Below are positions 7,485 to 19,078 of a DNA stretch of 19,419 bases, in pieces. This DNA comes from Bacteroidales bacterium (GTDB taxonomy: Bacteria > Bacteroidota > Bacteroidia > Bacteroidales > P3). Numbering within the stretch: the stretch's first letter is position 1; every line of letters starts with the position of its first letter. The translations under genes and the position numbers were made by a program. Below the pieces are notes generated by a model. It was not told where the DNA came from. It did no database searches and saw only the letters and a list, made by a program, of their open reading frames with translations. The stretch lies in contig JAITVC010000200.1 of the NCBI GenBank assembly GCA_031286005.1, positions 1 to 19,419 of the forward strand. Reading direction: 5' to 3'.

Positions 7485-7512
7485 CATTTTTAATTTTTAG
7501 TTTTTAATTTTT
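7485..7512. repeat. T-rich 7-bp repeat tract upstream of the panD -7 element
   Basis: Four heptamers, CATTTTT, AATTTTT, AGTTTTT and AATTTTT, occupy the -12 to -40 part of the panD promoter. Similar A/T heptads precede the valS -7 element (18126-18146), and a shorter T-rich run precedes that of cysS. Confidence 0.6.
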
Positions 7513-7516
7513 TTTG

Positions 7517-7524
7517 TATCTTTG
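7517..7524 (+). promoter_or_regulatory. Promoter -7 element of the panD operon
   Basis: TATCTTTG matches TAnnTTTG and sits 8 bp before the panD ATG at 7533, so any 5' leader would be only a few bases. The upstream spacer is the T-rich heptad tract. No clear TTTG -33 element is present. Confidence 0.65.
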
Positions 7525-7532
7525 TATTCGTT

Positions 7533-7874
7533 ATGCGAATTGAACTTCTTAAATCAAAAATACATCGTGCTGTTGTTACGCACGCAAACTTGCACTATAT
7601 TGGCAGTATTACCATTGATGAAGATCTTATGGATGCGGCTAATCTTATCGAAAACGAACGGGTGCACATCTATAACATTACCAACGGCGAACGTTTGGAA
7701 ACCTACATCATTAAAGGCGAGCGTGGAAGTGGAACGATTGGTATCAACGGCGCTGCTGCGCATAAAGTTGATGTTGGCGATTTGGTAATTATTGTGTCGT
7801 ACTGCTCGATGGATTTCGAGGATGCCAAAACGTTTTCGCCAACGATTATTTTTCCGGTTAACAACAAAATTTAG
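7533..7874 (+). CDS. panD: Aspartate 1-decarboxylase (pyruvoyl enzyme precursor)
   Basis: PanD converts L-aspartate to beta-alanine for pantothenate and coenzyme A synthesis. The proenzyme cleaves itself between Gly24 and Ser25; here YIGSITID places exactly Gly24 and Ser25, and Ser25 becomes the pyruvoyl group. Other conserved features are Lys9, His11, the [18 protein letters not shown] region (62-79) with its Asn-Gly-Ala-Ala loop, and Gly-Asp-Leu-Val-Ile-Ile (82-87). The length of 113 is normal for the family (~115-130). The gene heads a tight four-gene operon and is divergent from cysS. The start is fixed by the family N-terminus [13 protein letters not shown]. Confidence 0.96.
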   Translation: MRIELLKSKIHRAVVTHANLHYIGSITIDEDLMDAANLIENERVHIYNITNGERLETYIIKGERGSGTIGINGAAAHKVDVGDLVIIVSYCSMDFEDAKTFSPTIIFPVNNKI

Positions 7875-7875
7875 T

Positions 7876-8889
7876 ATGAAAAACGCTCTGAAATTCGCTA
7901 TTTTCCTTGCATTAGGGATTTTCATCGCTTGGTGGTTTGTGAAAGATTTGGATGCTGAATCTCGTGAGCAAATCTTAAATTCGTTTCGCAATGCGAACTA
8001 TGGAATTATAGGAATAGCCTTAATTTTGGGCGTTATCAGTTTTTGGATACGAACCAAACGCTGGCAAATGCAAATCGAATCCATGAACTATTTCCCGAAA
8101 ACGAAAAATGTTCTAATGGCTGTTATGGTTGGCTATTTCGCAAATTTGGCGTTTCCGAGATTGGGCGAAGTGGTTCGTTGCGGACTACTTGACCGACACG
8201 AAAAAATTCCAACCGCTAAAACCATCGGAACGGTCGTTACCGAGCGGATTTTGGATATGGTTTGTTTTGTCATCCTACTCGTTTTGGCCTTAGCGTTGCA
8301 ATTCTCGTTGTTATCTGACTATGCCATGCAAAATTTCAAAGGTTTGTATGATAAATTTACCAATCCGGAATTTATCAAAAGTCTTGTAATTATCGCTATT
8401 TTGTCGATTATCGCTGTGGTGTTTTTTATCTTTTTCTTGCGAAAACGAATTGCTCACACCCGTTTGTACGCCAAATCCAAAGAATTGGTTTTACACTTGT
8501 GGGAAGGGTTGATTTCCTTGAAAGACCTTAAAAAGCCGGGCTTGTTCATTGTTTATACGTTTGCCCTGTGGATTTGTTATTATTTAATGGCTTACATCGT
8601 CTTTTTTGCCGTTAAAGAAACGGCAGGACTTCCCTCAAGTTCGGGTTTGGCGTGCTTGGTATTCGGCACCATTGGGATTGTTGTAACACCCGGTGGATTG
8701 GGACTTTATCCGGTTATCATTGCCGAAACATTACGGCTTTACCATATTGCTCAACCCATCGGTTTCGCACTTGGCTGGCTAATCTGGACATCGCAAAACA
8801 TCCTCATTGTTCTTGGGGGGGTGGCTTCGTTGGTGCTTATGCCGATACTCAATGGCAAAAGGGTTAAAGGTGAAGGGCAGAAGGGTTAA
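7876..8889 (+). CDS. YbhN/UPF0104-type integral membrane protein (lysylphosphatidylglycerol synthase transmembrane-domain family)
   Basis: A 337-residue membrane protein starting one base after the panD stop; an earlier in-frame ATG at 7792 lies inside panD and is unlikely. I see about seven to eight hydrophobic segments, for example at residues 5-22, 44-58, 121-145 and 180-205, with more in the C-terminal half. The family signatures are AFPRLGEVVRCGLL (~92-105), followed by TVVTERILDM, and, near the C-terminus, FGTIGIVVTPGGLGLYP. These belong to the LPG_synthase_TM family, which includes the flippase half of MprF and stand-alone proteins thought to act on lipid-linked substrates. The catalytic aminoacyl domain of MprF is absent. 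Next to lpxH, a role in envelope lipids is plausible but inferred. Confidence 0.85.
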   Translation: MKNALKFAIFLALGIFIAWWFVKDLDAESREQILNSFRNANYGIIGIALILGVISFWIRTKRWQMQIESMNYFPKTKNVLMAVMVGYFANLAFPRLGEVVRCGLLDRHEKIPTAKTIGTVVTERILDMVCFVILLVLALALQFSLLSDYAMQNFKGLYDKFTNPEFIKSLVIIAILSIIAVVFFIFFLRKRIAHTRLYAKSKELVLHLWEGLISLKDLKKPGLFIVYTFALWICYYLMAYIVFFAVKETAGLPSSSGLACLVFGTIGIVVTPGGLGLYPVIIAETLRLYHIAQPIGFALGWLIWTSQNILIVLGGVASLVLMPILNGKRVKGEGQKG

Positions 8890-8890
8890 A

Positions 8891-9718
8891 ATGGCAAACA
8901 TAGAACACATATCGCTTCATTCCGGAAAGAAGATTTATTTCGCATCGGATTTCCATTTGGGCACACCCAATGCGACAGAGAGTGCACTTCGCGAAAAGCG
9001 TATTGTATGCTGGTTAGATGAAATTTCTAAAGATGCGCAAACGGTTTTTTTGCTTGGCGATATTTTTGATTTCTGGTTTGAATACAAGTATGTTGTGCCG
9101 AAAGGACACACTCGGTTATTAGGAAAATTAGCCGAAATGGCTGATAATGGCATTGACATTCGGTTTTTTACCGGCAATCATGATTTGTGGACGTTTGGTT
9201 ATTTGGAACACGAAATCGGGCTGAAATTATATCGCAAACCTCAACTTTTCAAAATCGACGAAACCCTTTGTTTGATTGGTCATGGCGATGGTTTAGGGCC
9301 GGGCGATTATGGATATAAATTCATCAAAAAAGTGTTTGCATGCCGGTTTAATCAACACTTGTTTGCCTTTCTGCATCCTTGGGTGGGTATCGGTTTGGCG
9401 AACTTCTTTTCGAGAAAGAGCCGTGCCAAAACAGGCGGAAACGATGCCTTGTTCATATCCAAAGAACATGAGTGTTTATATCAATATTCCCAAACCTATT
9501 TGAAACACAATCTCAACGTTCGGTATTTCATTTTCGGACACCGCCATTTACCGCTTGAAATCAAGCTTTCCGAAACATCTACTTATTTCAATACGGGGGA
9601 TTGGCTGAAGTATGACCATTTTCTTGAATTGAGAATGGAGAATGGAGAGTTGAAAATGAAAGCCAAACAATATCAAACTAATCTTCCATTCTCCATTCTC
9701 AATTCTCATTTATTATGA
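8891..9718 (+). CDS. lpxH: UDP-2,3-diacylglucosamine pyrophosphohydrolase (lipid A synthesis)
   Basis: LpxH releases lipid X and UMP from UDP-2,3-diacylglucosamine, a step of lipid A synthesis at the inner membrane. The calcineurin-type metal motifs appear in order: DFHLG (20-24), GDIFDFW (56-62), GNHD (95-98), HGDG (131-134) and GHRH (216-219). The start at 8891 is one base after the previous stop; an upstream ATG at 8807 would overlap the YbhN-type gene by 83 bp. The protein is 275 residues, and the enzyme core seems to end near residue 246 (GDWLKYDHFLEL). Residues 248 to the end (starting RMENGEL) are encoded by a 7-bp repeat and its inverted copy, so this tail is probably acquired. The last four bases overlap the udk start (ATGA). 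Confidence 0.9.
   Translation: MANIEHISLHSGKKIYFASDFHLGTPNATESALREKRIVCWLDEISKDAQTVFLLGDIFDFWFEYKYVVPKGHTRLLGKLAEMADNGIDIRFFTGNHDLWTFGYLEHEIGLKLYRKPQLFKIDETLCLIGHGDGLGPGDYGYKFIKKVFACRFNQHLFAFLHPWVGIGLANFFSRKSRAKTGGNDALFISKEHECLYQYSQTYLKHNLNVRYFIFGHRHLPLEIKLSETSTYFNTGDWLKYDHFLELRMENGELKMKAKQYQTNLPFSILNSHLL
9626..9705. repeat. Heptad-repeat inverted pair at the 3' end of lpxH
   Basis: Heptamers TTGAGAA, TGGAGAA, TGGAGAG and TTGAAAA run from 9629 to 9656, and the complementary form (ATTCTCC, ATTCTCA) runs from about 9685. The arms 9626-9646 and 9685-9705 are exact reverse complements over 21 bp, with a 38-nt loop. The transcript could form a long hairpin that ends 9 bases before the udk ATG. 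The element is inside the lpxH reading frame. Confidence 0.88.
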
Positions 9719-10320
9719 TTATCATCGGTATAGCCGGCGGTTCCGGATCGGGAAAAACAACCGTCGTAAAAAAAATCATGAAAAAATTCCCAAAAGGGTC
9801 TGTGTCTATCATACCGCAAGATGCGTATTACAAAGACACCGGATATTTAACGCCGGAACAAATTAAAATTCATAATTTCGACCATCCGGATTCTATTGAA
9901 TTTGATTTATTAGTGAAACATTTAGATGATTTAAAGATGAGGAAAGCCATCGAAATGCCGCACTACGACTATGTTACAAGCAGTCGTTTAAAAGAAACCA
10001 CAACCATTTATCCGCATAATGTTGTCATTTTGGAAGGCATCTTGATTTTTACTCAACCGGAGATTTTGAAACGCTTGGATATAAAGGTTTTTGTAGATGC
10101 TGAGGCCGACGATCGTGTGATGCGTATTATGCGGCGCGACGTGCAAGAACGCGGACGTTCGTTTCCCGAAGCTATGGAGCATTACGAAAAAAGAGTGAAA
10201 CTCATGCACACTCAATTTATCGAGCCAAGCAAACGCTTCGCCGACATCATCATTCCCCAAGGCGGACAAAATCAAATTGCGATTGATATTTTAGGGCAAT
10301 ATATGCAATCGTGTTTGTAA
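9715..10320 (+). CDS. udk: Uridine kinase
   Basis: Udk phosphorylates uridine and cytidine with a nucleoside triphosphate in pyrimidine salvage. The P-loop GGSGSGKTT is at residues 8-16. Other family marks are QDAYYKD (35-41), NFDHPDSIEFDLL (54-66), PHYDYVTSSR (82-91), the VILEGILIF strand (104-112) and DxxxxxRVMRIMRRDVQERGRS (from ~131), with the arginine-rich lid. The length of 201 is close to the family (~205-215). The start overlaps the lpxH stop by four bases, and the upstream coding sequence can form a hairpin near its ribosome-binding region. It is last in the panD operon. No standard terminator is seen before the tonB promoter. Confidence 0.96.
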   Translation: MIIIGIAGGSGSGKTTVVKKIMKKFPKGSVSIIPQDAYYKDTGYLTPEQIKIHNFDHPDSIEFDLLVKHLDDLKMRKAIEMPHYDYVTSSRLKETTTIYPHNVVILEGILIFTQPEILKRLDIKVFVDAEADDRVMRIMRRDVQERGRSFPEAMEHYEKRVKLMHTQFIEPSKRFADIIIPQGGQNQIAIDILGQYMQSCL

Positions 10321-10354
10321 ACTAAACCATTATTCAAAAAAGTTTTCCAAAAAA

Positions 10355-10386
10355 TTTGGTTATTTCAAAAATATTTCGTAATTTAG
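10355..10386 (+). promoter_or_regulatory. Promoter of tonB, near-twin of the exbB promoter
   Basis: TTTG at 10355-10358, a 20-bp gap, then TAATTTAG at 10379-10386, one base off TAnnTTTG. Aligned without gaps to 1085-1128, the 44-bp block 10354-10397 agrees with the exbB promoter at about 33 positions, including AATTTGGT and GCAGTC just after the -7 element. Confidence 0.72.
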
Positions 10387-10407
10387 CAGTCCAAAATAAA
10401 ACTCACC

Positions 10408-11091
10408 ATGGAACAGAAAAAAACCGTAAAAGCTGATCTAGAGAACAAAAAGAGTCTCTTTATGCAAATTGGATTGGTTGTAACGCTTGCCGGCGTATTG
10501 GTTGCCTTTGAATGGAAATCATACGATGCGGTTGACATGTCCGGTCTGGAAAGACAAGTACAGATGGAAGAAGAAGAAATCGTTATCCAAACCGAACAAA
10601 ACACGCCACCTCCTCCCCCACCACCTCCTCAAGAGGTAATTACAGAGTTGGAAATTGTGGCCGACGATGAGGTTGCGGATGATATAGAAGTCAGTGTTGA
10701 AACCGATCAAGAAGAAGTGGCCGAAGTGTATATTGCTCCAGTAGTTGAGGCTGAGGAAGAAGCCCCCGAAGAACAAATTTTCCAAGTGGTGGAAGAAAAT
10801 CCCGGCTATCCCGGTGGTGAGCAAGCCCGTCAGGAATATTTGGGCAACAATATCAAATACCCTGCTATTGCTCGTGAGTCGGGTATTGCAGGCACTATTT
10901 ACATCACATTCGTTGTTGAACGTGACGGCAGCATTACCGACGTAAAAGTAGTTCGTGGTATTGGTGGAGGTTGCGACGAAGAAGCTATTCGCGTGGTTCA
11001 AGGTATGCCTAAATGGGCGCCCGGTAAACAACGTGGTAAGGCTGTTCGGGTACAATTTATGATGCCAATCAAATTTACATTAGCCGGTTAA
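10408..11091 (+). CDS. tonB: TonB-like energy transducer
   Basis: TonB spans the periplasm and passes energy from ExbB/ExbD to outer-membrane receptors. Residues ~17-35 form the single N-terminal membrane anchor (FMQIGLVVTLAGVLVAF). A run of eight prolines is at 67-74. Residues ~80-132 form an unusually acidic linker of Glu, Asp and Val. The TonB_C domain fills 135-227: YPGGEQARQEYLGNNIKYP, then GTIYITFVVERDGSITDVKVV and GCDEEAIRVV with PKWAPGKQRGKAVRVQFMMPIKF, as in Bacteroidetes TonBs of ~220-240 residues. It stands alone, ~7 kb from the exbB operon, but shares its promoter type. The acidic linker contrasts with the Lys-Pro and Glu-Pro repeats of E. coli TonB. Confidence 0.93.
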   Translation: MEQKKTVKADLENKKSLFMQIGLVVTLAGVLVAFEWKSYDAVDMSGLERQVQMEEEEIVIQTEQNTPPPPPPPPQEVITELEIVADDEVADDIEVSVETDQEEVAEVYIAPVVEAEEEAPEEQIFQVVEENPGYPGGEQARQEYLGNNIKYPAIARESGIAGTIYITFVVERDGSITDVKVVRGIGGGCDEEAIRVVQGMPKWAPGKQRGKAVRVQFMMPIKFTLAG

Positions 11092-11110
11092 TTCGGATTA
11101 AAACCAAACT

Positions 11111-11143
11111 AAAAAACTTCGCCGATTAAGACGAAGTTTTTTT
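11111..11143 (+). terminator. Intrinsic terminator after tonB
   Basis: AAAAAACTTCG (11111-11121) pairs with CGAAGTTTTTT (11132-11142) across a 10-nt loop, followed by a T run. It starts 20 bp after the tonB stop. Its A/T-rich outer stem means it could also work on the other strand. Confidence 0.85.
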
Positions 11144-11155
11144 ATACCCTGCATC

Positions 11156-15363
<4,208 letters not shown>

Positions 15364-15378
15364 CTAAATCGTTTTTTT

Positions 15379-15404
15379 AGTTCCTTCGCGTTGCTCAGGA
15401 TGAC
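15379..15404 (-). repeat. Dispersed-type repeat covering the valS stop codon
   Basis: On the - strand this reads GTCATCCTGAGC followed by AACGCGAAGGAACT. It closely resembles a short sequence (TCATCCTGAGCGAAGCGAAGG) that I know as widely scattered in unrelated bacterial genomes. It encodes the last two serines of ValS and supplies the TGA stop. Family identity is from memory and not searched. Confidence 0.5.
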
Positions 15405-18091
15405 ATTTGTTCAAGTTGTTTGGTAATCACATCTATTTTTTGTTGCGCATCGCTTTGTTTTTTGCGTTCGAGAGCGATAACTTGTTCGGGAGCTCCTGCC
15501 ACAAAGCGTTCGTTGGAGAGTTTAGATTGTGTAGAGCGCAGCAGATTCTCGGCCTGTTTGAGTTCCGAAAGCAGTTTGGCTTTCTCGGCTTCTTTATCTA
15601 TTTTGTCGCCAAGCGGAATAAAAAACTCCGTTGATTTAACGATAAACGTTGACGCCTGTTCCATCTTTTCGGAAATATACTCCAACTTGTCGAGGTTACA
15701 AAGTTTTTGAACTACGCCGTCGAACAGCGTTTCGGGCTGTTGGTTGTTCTTCTTTACGAATAGTGATATAGCATCTTTTTGCGGGATGTTTTTAGCTTTT
15801 CGCACGGTGCGCACTTCGGTGATGACCTGTTGTGCAGTTTCAAATTTGGCAATAATAGCTTGGTCGAAAGCCGCTGATTTAGGAAGGTTTGAGATAATAA
15901 TATCTTCGGTTCTATCGCCCAAGATATGCCAGATTTCTTCTGTGATAAACGGCATGAACGGATGTAATAGTTGTACTAATTTTCCGAAAATATCAATTGT
16001 TTTATTATATGTAATTTTATCAATAGACTTTTCTGAATCTAATAAACCATGAGATAATCCAAGATACATGCTGAACTGTTTTTCTTGAGATTTTATTATG
16101 TTTAGAGGTTTTATTATTTCCAAATACCACGAACAAAAGTCATCCCAAACTAATTTATAGGTTGTCATTAGTGCATCACTCAATCGATATTTTTCAAAAT
16201 GATCTTCGATAATGGCGATCTGTTCGTTCATTCTTGCTTCAAACCAATCTATGGATGCTCTTGCCCAGTCAGGTTGTGCAAGCATTTCGGAAACCTTCCA
16301 TCCGTTAACCAAACGCATGGCATTCCAGATTTTGTTGCAGAAGTTTCGACCTTGCTCGCAAAGCGATTCGTCAAACGGCAAATCGTTTCCGGCAGGCGAT
16401 GTGAGCAGCATACCCACCCGCACGCCATCGGCGCCGTAGATTTTTATCAAGTCCAACGGGTCGGGCGAATTGCCCAGCGATTTGGACATCTTGCGGCCTA
16501 ATTTATCTCGAACGATACCGGTAAAGTATACATTCTTGAACGGAATATTTTGTTGATATTCCTGACCAGCCATAATCATGCGCGCCACCCAAAAGAAGAT
16601 AATTTCGGGAGCTGTAACAAGGTCGTTGGTCGGGTAGTAATAACTGATGTCTTTGTTGCCCGGATGGCGGATGCCATCAAACAGCGAAATCGGCCACAAC
16701 CAAGAGGAAAACCATGTATCCAATACGTCTTCATCCTGCCTCACATCCTCCATTCTCAATTCTCCATTCTCAATTCTCAATTTTTCCAACGCCTCTTCTT
16801 TTGTTTTAGCTACTACAAATTCGCCATTCGGTGCATAAAATGCCGGAATACGCTGTCCCCACCACAATTGGCGAGAGATGCACCAATCCTTCACATTCTC
16901 CATCCAGTGACGATAAGTGTTTTTAAATTTGGCGGGATGAAATTGGATGGTGTCGCTCATCACCACATCTAACGCTGGCTTGGCCAAATCCTGCATCTTA
17001 ACGAACCATTGTTGCGAGAGTTTAGGCTCTATCACAGCATCGGTGCGTTCGGAAAATCCTACGTTGTTGGTGTAGTTCTCTATTTTCTCTAAATGGCCTG
17101 CTTTTTCAAGGTCTGTGGCTATTTCCTTGCGCACATCGAAACGGTCTTTTCCCACATAGAGGCCTGCTTTTTCATTGATTGTTCCGTTATCGTTGAAAAT
17201 ATCGATGCTTTGCAGATGGTGTTTGATGCCAATGTTGTAGTCGTTAATATCGTGTGCCGGTGTGATTTTAAGGCAGCCTGTACCGAACTCACGGTCGACA
17301 TATTCATCAAAGATAATCGGTATTTCACGATTGACAAGCGGAATGATGACAGATTTTCCTTTCAGGTGAGCAAAGCGCTCATCGTCGGGATGGCAGCACA
17401 CGGCAGTGTCGCCCAAGATGGTTTCGGGGCGAGTGGTTGCGATGGTAACGAAAGTGTCTTTTTCGCCAACAACCGGGTATTTGAGATAGTAAAGTTTGCT
17501 TTGAATTTCTTTGTGAATCACTTCTTCGTCGGATACAGCTGTTAAGGCTTTTGGGTCCCAGTTCACCATCCGAACGCCACGATAAATGAGGCCTTTGTTG
17601 TAAAGGTCGATAAATACATCAATCACGGATTCGTACAAATCCTCGTCCATGGTGAATTTAGTGCGCTCCCAATCGCACGAGGCGCCCAACTTTTTCAACT
17701 GTTGAAGAATGATGCCGCCGTGCTTGTCTTTCCATTCCCAAGCGTGTTTCAGGAACTCGTCGCGCGATAAATCTTTCTTGTCAATACCTTGCTCTTTCAG
17801 TTTGGCCACCACTTTCGCTTCTGTGGCTATGGATGCGTGGTCTGTTCCCGGCACCCAGCAGGCGTTTTTGCCTTGCATTCTGGCTCGGCGTGTGAGCACA
17901 TCTTGAATGGTATTGTTGAGCATGTGCCCCATGTGAAGCACGCCTGTAACGTTTGGCGGAGGTATAACGATGGTGTAAGGCTCTCTGTCGTCAGGCTCGG
18001 AATGGAAGTAATCTTTATCCAACCAATGTTCGTACCATTTATCCTCAATATCTTGCGGACTGTATTTTAGGGCTATATCCTCGTTCTTCAT
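15395..18091 (-). CDS. valS: Valyl-tRNA synthetase
   Basis: Class I synthetase that charges tRNA-Val and edits misactivated threonine. HIGH reads HMGH (53-56) and KMSKS is exact (534-538). The editing domain lies around 195-350 and contains [14 protein letters not shown] (218-231). [16 protein letters not shown] (452-467) is the usual catalytic-domain block, followed by [15 protein letters not shown]. The C-terminal ~70 residues form the tRNA-binding coiled coil. The length of 898 is normal for Bacteroidetes. Residues 439-449 ([11 protein letters not shown]), just before QDEDVLD, are encoded by 7-bp repeats and look like an insertion or replacement. The stop codon lies inside a dispersed-type repeat sequence. 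It is likely transcribed with the lptF/G-type gene and ligA. Confidence 0.97.
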   Translation of the reverse strand: MKNEDIALKYSPQDIEDKWYEHWLDKDYFHSEPDDREPYTIVIPPPNVTGVLHMGHMLNNTIQDVLTRRARMQGKNACWVPGTDHASIATEAKVVAKLKEQGIDKKDLSRDEFLKHAWEWKDKHGGIILQQLKKLGASCDWERTKFTMDEDLYESVIDVFIDLYNKGLIYRGVRMVNWDPKALTAVSDEEVIHKEIQSKLYYLKYPVVGEKDTFVTIATTRPETILGDTAVCCHPDDERFAHLKGKSVIIPLVNREIPIIFDEYVDREFGTGCLKITPAHDINDYNIGIKHHLQSIDIFNDNGTINEKAGLYVGKDRFDVRKEIATDLEKAGHLEKIENYTNNVGFSERTDAVIEPKLSQQWFVKMQDLAKPALDVVMSDTIQFHPAKFKNTYRHWMENVKDWCISRQLWWGQRIPAFYAPNGEFVVAKTKEEALEKLRIENGELRMEDVRQDEDVLDTWFSSWLWPISLFDGIRHPGNKDISYYYPTNDLVTAPEIIFFWVARMIMAGQEYQQNIPFKNVYFTGIVRDKLGRKMSKSLGNSPDPLDLIKIYGADGVRVGMLLTSPAGNDLPFDESLCEQGRNFCNKIWNAMRLVNGWKVSEMLAQPDWARASIDWFEARMNEQIAIIEDHFEKYRLSDALMTTYKLVWDDFCSWYLEIIKPLNIIKSQEKQFSMYLGLSHGLLDSEKSIDKITYNKTIDIFGKLVQLLHPFMPFITEEIWHILGDRTEDIIISNLPKSAAFDQAIIAKFETAQQVITEVRTVRKAKNIPQKDAISLFVKKNNQQPETLFDGVVQKLCNLDKLEYISEKMEQASTFIVKSTEFFIPLGDKIDKEAEKAKLLSELKQAENLLRSTQSKLSNERFVAGAPEQVIALERKKQSDAQQKIDVITKQLEQMSS
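16744..16785. repeat. 7-bp repeat array inside the valS coding sequence
   Basis: Six heptamers on the + strand: CATCCTC, CATTCTC, AATTCTC, CATTCTC, AATTCTC and AATTTTT. On the coding strand these read TTGAGAA / TGGAGAA, the same words as at the 3' end of lpxH. They encode ValRS residues ~437-449. The 21-bp triple unit gives the heptapeptide RIENGEL. Confidence 0.85.
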
Positions 18092-18111
18092 GTGTGTGTA
18101 ATATTAACATG

Positions 18112-18119
18112 CAAAGATA
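18112..18119 (-). promoter_or_regulatory. Promoter -7 element of the valS operon
   Basis: On the - strand this reads TATCTTTG (TAnnTTTG). Transcription would begin near 18106, about 15 nt before the valS ATG. The spacer upstream is an A/T-rich heptad tract at 18126-18146 (ATAATTA, AAAATTA, AAAATTA on the + strand). No TTTG -33 element is obvious. Confidence 0.65.
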
Positions 18120-18188
18120 CGGAAAATAATTAAAAATTAAAAATTAAAAGGGTGCAGGGTATTCGTTGCCCCAAAATATAGCCAAGCT

Positions 18189-18953
18189 TTATTTATTACT
18201 AATTCCTCCAAAACTATAACTAACACCAAGGCCCAAATTAACAGGCCTTTGATGTATTTCATAAGCGTCAGATATCGGATACCACATACCAAAGCCTAAT
18301 GCAGCATGAAATCTCCATTTTGGCCCACCAAAGCGTATAAATCCGGTCGGCTCTAAAACTACGCCTTTCTGATGCTGAAATCCATGAAATAAATCATCAA
18401 TACTAATATTCATGTTTGTGTGCAGATACCCCAATTTCAACCCCAACCCCAATTCCATATTATCAGGTTTTTTCTTGATATTCCCAAAATTAAACTGGGT
18501 AAAATACATCTGATAGTTGCCGTCTTGATAATTACCTGTTACCCTCCCATTATAGTCTCCATGACCATAAGCAAATCCTCCGTACAATTCCACAACGTTC
18601 CTTTCGTTTATTTTTTTATAATATCCAACAGCACCATGCAAATAATTATCTGAGACACCAACGGAATTATCAGAGATACCAACGGAATTATAATAAACAT
18701 AAGGAACTACAGAACCTGCTACTTGAATGGCTATTTTATCAGTTATTCCATGCGAAACAGATGCCTGAATACTTGGAACAATAATAGTGGCTCCTCCTTC
18801 AATTCTGGTATCGCCTTTCTCCTTAATCAGAGGAATACTGGTCAATCGCGGAAAGTAAGTACTGTTACAACTTGTTGTCATGAAGCCAATAAGCAGAATA
18901 AACAATGCTGCGATGACGTTTGAAAATAGTAGGGAAATGTTTTTTTGTTTCAT
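18189..18953 (-). CDS. Hypothetical lipoprotein-like outer-membrane beta-barrel protein
   Basis: A 254-residue protein I do not recognise by name. Residues 5-28 form a hydrophobic signal segment ending MTTSC, with Cys29 as a possible lipidation site, though the lipobox is weak. The mature part has alternating short strands (ATIIVPSIQASVSHGI, KIAIQVAGSVVPYVYY, VELYGGFAYGHG, LGLGLKLGYLHTN, RFHAALGFGMWYP) and ends LGLGVSYSFGG. This pattern suggests a small outer-membrane barrel. A tandem 7-residue duplication (NSVGISD / NSVGVSD, residues 89-102) lies in a predicted loop. It has its own promoter and precedes valS in the same direction, with a 97-bp gap. No clear terminator separates them. Confidence 0.72.
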   Translation of the reverse strand: MKQKNISLLFSNVIAALFILLIGFMTTSCNSTYFPRLTSIPLIKEKGDTRIEGGATIIVPSIQASVSHGITDKIAIQVAGSVVPYVYYNSVGISDNSVGVSDNYLHGAVGYYKKINERNVVELYGGFAYGHGDYNGRVTGNYQDGNYQMYFTQFNFGNIKKKPDNMELGLGLKLGYLHTNMNISIDDLFHGFQHQKGVVLEPTGFIRFGGPKWRFHAALGFGMWYPISDAYEIHQRPVNLGLGVSYSFGGISNK

Positions 18954-18981
18954 AGTAGTTCGTTTTTGGTGTGTGTTTTTG

Positions 18982-19012
18982 CAAAGCTACGAATTTCTTT
19001 TGAATGCGGCAA
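18982..19012 (-). promoter_or_regulatory. Promoter of the barrel-protein gene
   Basis: On the - strand TTG (19012-19010), a 20-bp gap, then TAGCTTTG (18989-18982) match the Bacteroidetes -33/-7 pattern. Transcription would start near 18976, leaving a leader of about 23 nt. Confidence 0.68.
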
Positions 19013-19078
19013 GTTTTTTTCTAAGATAATTTTATTCTTATGAGATTTGCGAAGGTGCAAAATAAAAATGAAAAAAAT

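Noticed and set aside
7792..7875. An upstream ATG that would lengthen the YbhN-type protein by 28 residues
   Set aside because: It lies inside panD. The ATG at 7876, one base after the panD stop, gives a normal membrane-protein N-terminus and fits the tight operon spacing.
8807..8890. An upstream ATG that would lengthen LpxH by 28 residues
   Set aside because: It overlaps the YbhN-type gene by 83 bp and adds sequence unlike LpxH. The ATG at 8891 gives the expected start just before the DFHLG motif region.
18147..18188. Terminator between the barrel-protein gene and valS
   Set aside because: On the - strand a GGGGCA...TGCACCC pairing before a short T run is possible, but it needs a bulge and a short stem. 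I could not support it as a real terminator.
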